Shown here piece after piece: positions 56,071 to 63,899 of a stretch of 64,000 nucleotides of DNA. Position numbers and translations under genes: made by a program. The DNA is taken from NCBI RefSeq assembly GCF_033001325.1, contig NZ_CP133111.1, positions 4,914,501 through 4,978,500 of the forward strand, in the 5' to 3' direction. The notes under the pieces were generated by a model. It was given only the letters and a program-made list of their open reading frames with translations, had not been told where the DNA came from and searched no databases. Positions within the stretch are counted from its first letter, which is position 1. Every line of letters starts with the position of its first letter. Source of the stretch: Rhodopseudomonas sp. BAL398 (GTDB taxonomy: Bacteria > Pseudomonadota > Alphaproteobacteria > Rhizobiales > Xanthobacteraceae).

Positions 56071-56832
56071 TCAGTTCGACTGCAGCACGAAGCGGCGATT
56101 GTCCTTTTGCGCCGGCCGCGCATTCATCGGGTAGAGCTTGGCGAAGGCGGCGATGTCCTCTTTCGCCACCGCCACCGGATGGGTCAGCACCATCCAGTCG
56201 ACGATTTCGCTGCAGGGCGGCGTCGTCAGCGAGCCCTCATAGCGGAAATAGCTGAGCTTTTCGGGCAGCAGCGCATTCGGATTGATCGCGGCGTCGGCCT
56301 TCACCGCGGGACCGGCGTGGTCCGGCATCGTCGCGACGATCTTGTGGAGCGTGGCATTGGCTTTGCCGGCCTCGAACAGGACGCCGAGGACGCCGAGCCC
56401 GCCGGAGGGCGAGCGATGCACGAAATGCGCCTCCATCGGAAAATTCTTGCCGTCGATCATATGTTCGCTCGGGTGATGGAAGTGCAGCTGCAGCAGGGCG
56501 AATTTGACTGCGCCGAGCTTCAGCGTGCTGCTGCCCTCGGCGAAATTCAGCTGAATGGTATGGCCATTGTTGACGATGGTGTCGGCCTTGTCGGCCCAGT
56601 TGATCTCGATCGGGAACAGGTTAGCCTGCACCGTTGCGCCGATATCGATCGGCGATTGCTGCGAGCCGACCGAACAGACCTGGTTGGCGGCGTCGAGCTC
56701 GCCCCATTTGGCCGGTCCGCCTTCGCCGTCATAGCCCCAGTGATGGGCAGTCTCCGCGGCCAGGCCGGCCGAGGCGCAGATCGGACACAGCGCAAGACCC
56801 GCCAGGGCCTTCAATGCATGGCGACGGTTCAT
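56071..56832 (-). CDS. Exported alpha-carbonic anhydrase
   Basis: This 253-residue enzyme interconverts CO2 and bicarbonate in the periplasm. Three zinc histidines are present: His117 and His119 in LQLHFHHPSEH and His136 in MEAHFVH. The substrate-site segment GSLTTPPC is intact. A twin-arginine signal (NRRHALKAL, hydrophobic to about 26) directs export. It is convergent with the caspase-fold gene and is the second exported carbonic anhydrase in the window. Confidence 0.93.
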   Translation of the reverse strand: MNRRHALKALAGLALCPICASAGLAAETAHHWGYDGEGGPAKWGELDAANQVCSVGSQQSPIDIGATVQANLFPIEINWADKADTIVNNGHTIQLNFAEGSSTLKLGAVKFALLQLHFHHPSEHMIDGKNFPMEAHFVHRSPSGGLGVLGVLFEAGKANATLHKIVATMPDHAGPAVKADAAINPNALLPEKLSYFRYEGSLTTPPCSEIVDWMVLTHPVAVAKEDIAAFAKLYPMNARPAQKDNRRFVLQSN

Positions 56833-56941
56833 AGGAGACTCCTCGGCTCGGTTCCCACCCTATTTGGGACCGATTCGATGGTGATATCAATCGCGCCGAA
56901 AGACGGGTCGGGCCGCCCCTGTGCTGCCGCGAAGCCGGCTT

Positions 56942-56978
56942 GAGCAGGATGACTTATTTTCGAATCGTCATCCTGCTC
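56942..56978. repeat. Inverted repeat hairpin
   Basis: GAGCAGGATGAC (56942-56953) pairs perfectly with GTCATCCTGCTC (56967-56978) around a 13-base loop. It lies downstream of the S24 repressor gene. Confidence 0.7.
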
Positions 56979-56988
56979 GAGCTTGTTT

Positions 56989-57037
56989 GAGCATGATCTT
57001 TTCCGAAAACCGGGATCCACCTTTCGGGATCATGCTC
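56989..57037. repeat. Extragenic palindrome, family D
   Basis: GAGCATGATC (56989-56998) is mirrored by GATCATGCTC (57028-57037) with TTTTCCGAAAACCGG inside. This short unit resembles a palindrome common in Rhizobiales genomes and may end the repressor transcript. Confidence 0.65.
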
Positions 57038-57663
57038 TATTGGCTGGCCCACACGATTCTGGCGATCCATTCGACCTCGGTGGGCGACAATGTCCGGTCC
57101 GGATGGCTGGGATTCAACGACTGCAACTCGACGACCTTGGTGGTCCGGCGCTTCAGCTCCTTGACCATCACCTCGCCGTCCGTGGTCTTGACCACGACGC
57201 GGTCGCCGCGTCGGATCGCAGTACCGGGCGACACCACGATGACGTCGCCGTCGCGGAACGCGGGCTTCATCGAATCGCCGGAGATTTCCAACGCATAAGC
57301 GTGTTCGTCATTGACCGAGGGCAGGCCGACTTCGTCCCAGCCCTTGCCGACCGGAAATCCGCCATCGTCGAAAAAGCCGCCGGAGCCGGCCTGGGCGAGG
57401 CCGAGCAGCGGCACCGACTGCACCGTGCGGGCGCGGTTGTCGATCAGCTGCACGAAGGAATCGATCGCAGTGTTGGTGGCGGCGAGCGCCTTGGCCACCG
57501 ATTCGGTGGACGGCCAACGCTCGCGGCCGTCATTGGTGATGCGCTTGGATTTGTTGAAGGTGGTGGGATCGAGACCGGAGCGCTTGGCGAGGCCCGACGG
57601 CGACAGGCCGGCCCGCTCGGCAAGTCGATCCAATGCTGTCCAGATCTGATCATGAGTCAGCAT
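57037..57663 (-). CDS. Helix-turn-helix repressor with S24 (LexA-like) peptidase domain
   Basis: This 208-residue regulator has an N-terminal XRE-type helix-turn-helix (about 12-42, with LAERAGLSPSGLAKRSG) and a C-terminal LexA/CI-like protease domain. The catalytic Ser131 (SGDSMKPAF) and Lys168 (VMVKELK) are present, and an Ala92-Gly93 cleavage site (LAQAGSGG) lies between domains. It is probably inactivated by self-cleavage on RecA or another trigger. A dyad and a hairpin lie upstream of its start. Confidence 0.88.
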   Translation of the reverse strand: MLTHDQIWTALDRLAERAGLSPSGLAKRSGLDPTTFNKSKRITNDGRERWPSTESVAKALAATNTAIDSFVQLIDNRARTVQSVPLLGLAQAGSGGFFDDGGFPVGKGWDEVGLPSVNDEHAYALEISGDSMKPAFRDGDVIVVSPGTAIRRGDRVVVKTTDGEVMVKELKRRTTKVVELQSLNPSHPDRTLSPTEVEWIARIVWASQ

Positions 57664-57683
57664 GGTGGTCCATGGGTCCAGAG

Positions 57684-57740
57684 GCCCGGCATCGCCGGGC
57701 GGGTGAGATACTTGACGAAACTAGGAATTATTACCTTAGT
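57684..57740 (-). promoter_or_regulatory. Candidate operator and leader hairpin of the S24 repressor
   Basis: In the repressor's leader, GCCCGGC (57684-57690) pairs with GCCGGGC (57694-57700). Further upstream an AT-rich imperfect dyad (57720-57740, ACTAGG and CCTTAGT) stands out from the GC-rich background and could be an autoregulatory site. Confidence 0.35.
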
Positions 57741-57915
57741 GCTGGCGATCGCGCAATCCTGCGCGGCAATAAAACGCGCTCTTGAAGTGCGCAGGGGCGG
57801 CCGATACGGTCGGTCGCGGCCTTTCCGGATCGCGGCCAACCGTCACCACCAGGACACCGGTAAGCCTTTGTTTCAACGAACGTTGTCGGATCCCCGGCGG
57901 CGGCCCCGATAAGGC

Positions 57916-58299
57916 ATGATGCAGACCGATCAGCCGCAGCAGGATTCCCGGCCCTTGCGCAGGATTTACAAAATTTGTGACGCCTCCGCCTGGCGCGAGG
58001 CGGAACGTCAGGGCGTGTACCGCGGCAGCGCCGACGACGCCCGCGACGGCTTCATTCATTTCTCCACTGCGGACCAGCTGCCGGGCACCTTGCGCAAGCA
58101 CTATGTCGGCCAGACCGGGCTGTTCCTGGTCGCGGTCGATGCCGATGCGCTCGGCGACGCGTTGCGCTGGGAGCCCTCGCGCGACGACGCGCTGTTTCCG
58201 CATCTGTATGGCGAGCTCGATCTCGGCGCGGTCACCGCCATTGTCGAACTGCACACCCGCCCCGACGGCAGCCATGACGTTCCGGAGCTGCCGCGATGA
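57916..58299 (+). CDS. DUF952 protein
   Basis: This 127-residue protein has the full DUF952 layout: IYKICDASAWREAE, DGFIHFSTADQL, VGQTGLFLVAVD, LRWEPSR and FPHLYGELDL. The family is distantly related to glutathione S-transferase-like folds but has no established function. The stop overlaps the pyrD start (ATGA), so the two are translated together. ATG 57919 is an alternative start. Confidence 0.88.
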   Translation: MMQTDQPQQDSRPLRRIYKICDASAWREAERQGVYRGSADDARDGFIHFSTADQLPGTLRKHYVGQTGLFLVAVDADALGDALRWEPSRDDALFPHLYGELDLGAVTAIVELHTRPDGSHDVPELPR

Positions 58300-59390
58300 T
58301 CCGGGCCTTCGATGCGTTGTCATTGCCGCTGCTGCGCTGGCTGGATCCGGAAGACGCCCACCGCCTGGCGATCCAGGGCCTGCGCCTGCTGCCGCAGTTC
58401 CGTCCGCCGCTGGACGATCCCAAACTGGCGATGCGTGCGTTCGGCCTCAATTTTCCTAATCCGGTCGGGATCGCCGCCGGCTTCGACAAGAATGCGGAGG
58501 CGCCGGACGCGATGCTGCGGCTGGGGTTCGGCTTTGTCGAAATCGGCACGGTGACGCCGCTCCCGCAATCCGGCAATCCGCGGCCGCGCCTGTTCCGGCT
58601 CGAACGCGACGAGGCCATCGTCAACCGCATGGGCTTCAACAATGACGGCGCCGAAATCGTGCTGCGGCGGCTGGCGGCGCGCGCCCAGCTTCCCGGCATC
58701 GTCGGCGTCAATGTCGGCGCCAACAAGGACAGCGACGATCGCGTCGCCGACTACGTCAAGCTGATCGAAACCTTCGCGCCGGTGGCGAGCTATTTCACCG
58801 TCAACGTCTCGTCGCCGAACACGCCGGGCCTGCGCAATCTGCAGCAGGCGGCGGCGCTCGACGATCTGTTGGCCAAGGTGATCGAGGCCCGCGAACGGGT
58901 CCGGCAAAACGCCGGCGATACGCCGGTGCTGCTGAAGATCGCGCCGGATCTGACGCTGACCGAACTCGACGATGTGGTCCATATCGCGCGCTCGCGCCGG
59001 GTCGACGGCATGATCGTCGCCAATACCACGCTGGCGCGGCCGCCGACCTTGCGCGAGCGGACGCGGGCCACGGAGCAGGGCGGATTGTCCGGCCGGCCGC
59101 TGTTCCGGCTGTCGACCCGGATGGTGGCTGAGACCTTTGTCCGTGCCGAGGGCGCGTTTCCGCTAATCGGCGTCGGCGGCATCGATTCCGGCGGCGCCGC
59201 GCTGACCAAGATCCGCGCCGGCGCCAGTCTGATCCAGGTCTATTCGTCGCTGGTCTATAAAGGCCTCGGCCTGGTCGAGAGCATCAAGGCCGACCTCGCC
59301 TCGACGCTGCTGCGCACCGGCCGCGATTCGCTGTCCGAAATCGTCGGCGCCGACGCCCCCACCATCACCGCCGAAGACTGGCCGATCTGA
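58296..59390 (+). CDS. pyrD: Dihydroorotate dehydrogenase (quinone), class 2
   Basis: PyrD oxidises dihydroorotate to orotate in pyrimidine synthesis, passing electrons to membrane quinone. The 364-residue length and the N-terminal helices (LLRWLDPEDAHRLAIQGL) are those of class 2 enzymes. The FMN and substrate segments GFDKNAEAP, NRMGFNNDG, NVSSPNTPGLR with the catalytic Ser, and GVGGI near the end are present. It is coupled to DUF952 upstream. Confidence 0.96.
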   Translation: MIRAFDALSLPLLRWLDPEDAHRLAIQGLRLLPQFRPPLDDPKLAMRAFGLNFPNPVGIAAGFDKNAEAPDAMLRLGFGFVEIGTVTPLPQSGNPRPRLFRLERDEAIVNRMGFNNDGAEIVLRRLAARAQLPGIVGVNVGANKDSDDRVADYVKLIETFAPVASYFTVNVSSPNTPGLRNLQQAAALDDLLAKVIEARERVRQNAGDTPVLLKIAPDLTLTELDDVVHIARSRRVDGMIVANTTLARPPTLRERTRATEQGGLSGRPLFRLSTRMVAETFVRAEGAFPLIGVGGIDSGGAALTKIRAGASLIQVYSSLVYKGLGLVESIKADLASTLLRTGRDSLSEIVGADAPTITAEDWPI

Positions 59391-59400
59391 GCAAGGACTC

Positions 59401-59518
59401 GTCATTCCGGGGCGCGCGCAGCGATAGCTGCGAGCGAACCCGGAATCTCGCTTGAGCGCACGGCCTCGCCGCGAGATTCCGGGTTCGCTCGGCCTGCGGC
59501 CTCGCCCCCCGGAATGAC
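59401..59518. repeat. Extragenic palindromic repeat, family C (copy 2)
   Basis: It begins GTCATTCCGGGGCG and ends CCCCCCGGAATGAC, with inner arms CGAACCCGGAATCTCG / CGAGATTCCGGGTTCG as at 46124-46241. It fills the convergent gap between pyrD and the MBL hydrolase gene. Confidence 0.88.
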
Positions 59519-59530
59519 GAGAGGGTGGCG

Positions 59531-60265
59531 CTACAACTCGACGACCAGCCCGTCGCTTGCCGCCATATGCGGCAGGGTGTCGAGCCGGCGCAGCATGTCG
59601 TCGCTCATATGGGTGAGGATCAGCCGCTTCGGATTGATCTCGGGCAAATGGGTTTCCAGCGTCTTCAGGCTGAGGTGATTCTTGACGACCTTGTCGTGGT
59701 AATAGGCCTCGGCGATGAACAGGTCGGAATCATGCGCGGCGTTGACCAGGGTTTCGGTCCATTGGGTGTCGCCGCTATAGGCGATGGTGCGGCCTTCGGC
59801 CTCGACCCGGTAGGCGAAGAATGGACCGCCGGAATCACCATGGACCACCGGGAACGGCGTCACCGTCACGCCGCCGAAGTCACGGGCCTCGCCGGGCTCG
59901 AGCGCAATCACCGACAGGTCGAAGGTCGGCAGGGTAGCGGACGAATGCTCGAACAGCGCTTCCCGCAGCCTTGTCAGCCTGATGTCGATGCCCTGGGGAC
60001 CGGCGATCACCAAAGGCCGTTTGCGCTTGGCGAATTGGGCGTCGAGCAGCAGGAACGGCAGCCCGCCGAAATGGTCGCCGTGGAAATGCGTGATCAGGAT
60101 CAGGTCGATGTCGTCGCGCGCGATGTTGTAGCGCTTCAGCGCGGCCAGCGACGACGCGCCGCAATCGATCAGGAAATTGACCTTCTCGCCGCCGACATGA
60201 AAGCAGGTATTGAGCCGCCCACCGGATCCCACCGCATCGCCGCAGCCGACAAATCGCAGTTGCAT
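59531..60265 (-). CDS. MBL-fold metallohydrolase (RNase Z-like)
   Basis: This 244-residue metallo-beta-lactamase-fold enzyme has the metal motif HFHGDH (60-65), further ligands at FPVVHGDS, YSGDTQW and LTHMSDDM. It resembles the RNase Z/PhnP branch, but the substrate is unknown. ATG 60265 gives the canonical N-terminus MQLRFVGCGDAV; upstream frame overlaps the MATE gene. No operon partner is evident, although the MATE gene upstream is on the same strand. Confidence 0.85.
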   Translation of the reverse strand: MQLRFVGCGDAVGSGGRLNTCFHVGGEKVNFLIDCGASSLAALKRYNIARDDIDLILITHFHGDHFGGLPFLLLDAQFAKRKRPLVIAGPQGIDIRLTRLREALFEHSSATLPTFDLSVIALEPGEARDFGGVTVTPFPVVHGDSGGPFFAYRVEAEGRTIAYSGDTQWTETLVNAAHDSDLFIAEAYYHDKVVKNHLSLKTLETHLPEINPKRLILTHMSDDMLRRLDTLPHMAASDGLVVEL

Positions 60266-60312
60266 GGCTTCGTTCCGTTGATCTGGCCCCATCAGCCGGC
60301 CGGAATTCTGCT

Positions 60313-61638
60313 CTACCCCGATCCCGGCGGAAACGAAACCCGTACCATTGCCGGATAGCGCAGCGCCTGCAGCGCCCCGCGGCACAGCAGGAACAACAAT
60401 AGCGCAGTCCACAGCCCGCTATTGCCGAACGGCGCCAGCAGGTACAGGGCTCCGAGATAGGCGGCGAATGCGATCAGCATCAGGTTGCGCATCTCGCGCG
60501 CCCAGGTGGCGCCGATATAGATCCCGTCATACGCATAGGCGGCCACGCCGCAGAGCGGCGCCAGCGCGGCCAGCCACATCGCCTCGCGCGCCGCGACCCG
60601 GATCTCCGGGCTGGCGGTGATGAAGTCGATCAGCGCATTGCCGAACAGCGTGAACAGTCCCGTCACCGCGGCGCCAAACAGCGCGCTCCAGATCAGCACC
60701 AGCCGCACCGCATGCGCGAAGGCGCGGCGGTTGCGGGCGCCGAAACTGCGGCCGCAGAGCTGCTCGGCGGCGCTGGCGAGGCCGTCGAGGAAGAACGAGC
60801 CGATCATCAGGAAATTGTTCAGCACCGCATTGGCGGCCAGCGTCAGGTCGCCGGCGCGGGCGCTCTGCGCGGAGAAGACCAGGAAGGCGGCGATCAGCGC
60901 GGCGGTGCGGATCATGATGTCGCGGTTCATCACGAACAGCCGCGAGAGCTGGGCGCGATCCAGCAGCATCGCGCGCGACACGCCGAGCCGCCGACCGAGC
61001 AATTGCCAGGCGACGATCAGGCCGACGACGAAGCCGCAGCTTTCGGCCGTGACCGTGGCGATCGCCGCGCCGGCGATGCCCTGGCCGGCGACCAGGACCA
61101 AGAACGCGGTCAGCGCCATGTTGATGCAGTTGATGCCGACCTGGATCGCCAGCGCGATCCCGGTGCGGGCCTGGCCGACCAGCCAGCCGAGCACCACATA
61201 GTTGCCGAGCATCAGCGGCGCCGACCACAGCCGGATGAAGAAATATTGCCGCGCCGCCGCGGTCACCGCGTCGCTGCCGCCCATCAGGGTGAAGGTCAGC
61301 GTCGCCAGCGGCGTGCGCAGCGCGATCAGGGCGAGCCCGATGGCGAAGCCGAGCAGCAGCGCGCGCGCCAGCACGGCGCGGATCTCGAGCGTGTCGCCGG
61401 AGCCGAGCGCCTGGGCGGTGAAGGCCAGCGTCGCCATCCGCAGAAAGCCGAACAGCCAGAACAGGCAATCGAACGCCACCGAGGCCAGCGCCACGCCGCC
61501 GAGCAGATGCGGGTCGCCGAGCTGGCCGATCGCCGTGGTGGCGACGACGCCGAGCAGTGGCGTGGTCAGATTGGCCAGCATCGCCGGCCCGGCGATCGCG
61601 AATACGCGCCGGTTGGTCACGCCGGAACCGGCTGACAT
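60313..61638 (-). CDS. MATE-family efflux transporter (DinF-like)
   Basis: This 441-residue inner-membrane protein has 12 predicted helices in two homologous halves, with MATE features such as ATTAIGQLGDPHLLGGVAL near the N-terminus and GLASAAEQLCGRSFGARNRRAF midway. It exports organic cations or drugs using sodium or protons; DinF-like members are linked to DNA-damage stress. A small membrane-protein gene lies 21 bases upstream. Confidence 0.88.
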   Translation of the reverse strand: MSAGSGVTNRRVFAIAGPAMLANLTTPLLGVVATTAIGQLGDPHLLGGVALASVAFDCLFWLFGFLRMATLAFTAQALGSGDTLEIRAVLARALLLGFAIGLALIALRTPLATLTFTLMGGSDAVTAAARQYFFIRLWSAPLMLGNYVVLGWLVGQARTGIALAIQVGINCINMALTAFLVLVAGQGIAGAAIATVTAESCGFVVGLIVAWQLLGRRLGVSRAMLLDRAQLSRLFVMNRDIMIRTAALIAAFLVFSAQSARAGDLTLAANAVLNNFLMIGSFFLDGLASAAEQLCGRSFGARNRRAFAHAVRLVLIWSALFGAAVTGLFTLFGNALIDFITASPEIRVAAREAMWLAALAPLCGVAAYAYDGIYIGATWAREMRNLMLIAFAAYLGALYLLAPFGNSGLWTALLLFLLCRGALQALRYPAMVRVSFPPGSG

Positions 61639-61659
61639 TGTCGTGGACTCGCGGCTCGA

Positions 61660-61962
61660 TTACCGCCCGTTCGGTGCGCCGAACAATCGCGACAGCAGCC
61701 AGATCGGCACCACGATCACCGCGCCGAGCAGGAAATAGCGCCACAGCCCGTTGACGGCGTCGAAGCCGAGATCCCAGATCCGCTGGAACAGGATACGGAT
61801 GCTGACAATGATGTTCCACGGATCGAAGCCGATCGCCGCCAGCACCACGCCGACCAGGACCGACAGCAGCACCAGCCGAAACGCCACCGCCAGCGGCGAG
61901 CCGCCCAGAAAGCGGGTCAGGCTGTCCCGGTTCGCCGGCAGTTCCCGTGTGTCGTTTGGCAT
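61660..61962 (-). CDS. DUF6460-like small membrane protein
   Basis: This 100-residue protein has two hydrophobic segments (about 23-45 and 72-95) around SIRILFQRIWDLGFDAVNGLW, a layout that fits DUF6460. The C-terminus VPIWLLSRLF is typical. ATG 61962 has GGGAG about seven bases upstream; ATG 61965 is adjacent. It is probably co-transcribed with the MATE gene. Function unknown. Confidence 0.72.
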   Translation of the reverse strand: MPNDTRELPANRDSLTRFLGGSPLAVAFRLVLLSVLVGVVLAAIGFDPWNIIVSIRILFQRIWDLGFDAVNGLWRYFLLGAVIVVPIWLLSRLFGAPNGR

Positions 61963-62033
61963 CATTGGTCTCCCGCGCGGATCAGCGCGCATGATAGGCG
62001 CTGCAACGCAAATGGGGAACCGGTTTGATCCCG

Positions 62034-63899
62034 TCAATGGCCGCCGGCTGCAGGCGGAATCGGGGCGTCGCCCGTCAGCATCCGCTCCAGCGTCTCCAGC
62101 CGGTCGGCCTCGCGCGGCGGCTTGTCCCAGCGCAGCCGGCTGATTCGCGGAAACCGCATCGCCACCCCGGATTTATGCCGCGGCGAGCGCGCCAGCCCCT
62201 CGAACGCCACCTCCAGCACCAGGCCCTGATTCGGCTCATGCACCACATGGCGGACCGGGCCGAATTTCTCAGTGGTGTTGCGGCGCACGAAACGGTCGAT
62301 CTGCAACAGTTCCTCATCGGTGAAGCCGAAATAGGCCTTGCCGACCGGCACCAATTGCTCGCCATCGTCGCCGTCGGTCCAGACCCCGAACGTGTAGTCG
62401 GAATAATAGGACGAGCGCTTGCCGTGGCCGCGTTGGGCATACATCAGCACCGCGTCGATGATGTGCGGATCGTGTTTCCATTTCCACCATTGGCCCTTCG
62501 GCCGGCCCGGCAGATACAGCGCGTCGCGGCGCTTCAGCATCACGCCCTCGACCGCGTCGGCATCGAGTCCCGCGCCGGCGCTGGCCGGATCGCGTCGCGC
62601 CGCGGTCAGCGCCGCCCAGTCGGCGAAATCGATCGTCTCCGACAGATCGATCCGCGGATCGGCGAGCTCGGCGATGAAGCGCTGCAGCCGGGCGCGGCGC
62701 TCGGCGAATGTCATCGTGCGCAGGTCGCTGTCACCGTCGCCGAGCAGGTCATAGGCGCGCAGGTGGATCGGATAGTCCTTGATCAGCTTCGGCGTCACGG
62801 TCTTGCGGTTCAAGCGCTGCTGCAGCACGTTGAACGACTGCACCCGTCCGTCGCGCAGCACCAGCAATTCGCCGTCGATCGCGCCGGGCAGTCGCAGCGA
62901 CGGCAGCAGGTCGGGGAAGCTCCTGGTGATATCTTCGCCGCTCCGCGAATACAGCCGCGCGACAATGTTGCCGTCGGCATCGCGGCCGCTGACCGCCTGA
63001 ATCCGGATGCCATCCCATTTCCATTCGGCGATGTAGTCGGCCGGATTCATCGCGGCAAAATCGTCGTCGGCAATTGCATGCGCCAGCATCACCGGGCGGA
63101 ACGGCGCCGGATCGAGATTGATCGGCTTGGCGGCGCGGCCTTCGAGCCAGGCGAACAGCTCGAGATAAGGCGGCGAAAGCCCGGGCCAGATCAGCTCCAG
63201 CTCATGTGCATCCTTGTCGCCGAGCGCCGCCGCCGCGGTCTTCGCCAGCCGCGCCGACACCCCGATCCGCATTCCGCCGGTGACCAGCTTCAACAGCGCC
63301 CAGCGCCCGGTCTCGTCGAGCTCGTCCAGCCACCGCGCCAGCTGCGCCGGCAGTTCGGCCTTGCCGAGCGTCGACAGCGTGGCGACGACCTCGGTCAGGG
63401 TCGGCGGCGGCGGATTGTTGTGGCGGCTACTTGCCGACTCGGTGGGAGTCGAATTTGCTCGCTCGCCGCGAGCAGGGCCTGCTCCCTCCCCCCTTGCGGG
63501 GGAGGGTTGGGGTGGGGGGTAAGCTGCGGGTGCTGCCGTTGTGGCTACCCCCACCCCCGCCCCCGGATCAAGTCCGGGGCAGGCTCCCTCCCCGCAAGGG
63601 GGAGGGGAGATGAGGGCGGAGTGCTGATGCGCCGGCCACATCAGCGCCACGGTCTCCGACAGATCGCCGACGTAATCATAGGACAGCGCGAACAGCACCG
63701 GGTCGGTGCGGGCGGCGATCAGCTCGCGGATCAGGCCCGGCTTGGCATGTTTGAACGACAGCGCGCCGGTCAATGCGGCCAGCGCGTAGCCGCGATCCGG
63801 ATCCTCGGTGGCGCGCAGATAGTTGGTGATCAGCCGCAGCTTGTTGTTGCGGCCGGGCTCATAGGCGAGGCGGTCGAGCAGTTCGGCGAAACGGTTCAT
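62034..63899 (-). CDS. ATP-dependent DNA ligase (Lhr-associated type) with in-frame repeat insertion
   Basis: The enzyme seals DNA nicks using ATP. The 621-residue product has an N-terminal DNA-binding domain (1-90 and about 167-265), the nucleotidyltransferase domain with catalytic Lys294 in EWKWDGIR, later motifs DGELLV and EGVMLKRRDALYLPGR, and an OB domain. Residues about 93-165 are a Pro/Gly-rich insertion encoded by a palindromic repeat, so the protein is longer than its relatives. The start overlaps the stop of an exonuclease gene (ATGA), the usual partner of this ligase group in DNA repair. Confidence 0.9.
   Translation of the reverse strand: MNRFAELLDRLAYEPGRNNKLRLITNYLRATEDPDRGYALAALTGALSFKHAKPGLIRELIAARTDPVLFALSYDYVGDLSETVALMWPAHQHSALISPPPCGEGACPGLDPGAGVGVATTAAPAAYPPPQPSPARGEGAGPARGERANSTPTESASSRHNNPPPPTLTEVVATLSTLGKAELPAQLARWLDELDETGRWALLKLVTGGMRIGVSARLAKTAAAALGDKDAHELELIWPGLSPPYLELFAWLEGRAAKPINLDPAPFRPVMLAHAIADDDFAAMNPADYIAEWKWDGIRIQAVSGRDADGNIVARLYSRSGEDITRSFPDLLPSLRLPGAIDGELLVLRDGRVQSFNVLQQRLNRKTVTPKLIKDYPIHLRAYDLLGDGDSDLRTMTFAERRARLQRFIAELADPRIDLSETIDFADWAALTAARRDPASAGAGLDADAVEGVMLKRRDALYLPGRPKGQWWKWKHDPHIIDAVLMYAQRGHGKRSSYYSDYTFGVWTDGDDGEQLVPVGKAYFGFTDEELLQIDRFVRRNTTEKFGPVRHVVHEPNQGLVLEVAFEGLARSPRHKSGVAMRFPRISRLRWDKPPREADRLETLERMLTGDAPIPPAAGGH
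63483..63607. repeat. Palindromic repeat inside the ligase gene
   Basis: Two arms, CCCTCCCCCCTTGCGGGGG (near 63485) and CCCTCCCCGCAAGGGGGAGG (near 63586), each self-complementary, flank a centre with CCGGATCAAGTCCGG. The element stays open through the ligase frame and encodes residues about 98-140 of the protein. Similar G/C-rich palindromes are dispersed between genes in alphaproteobacteria. Confidence 0.8.
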
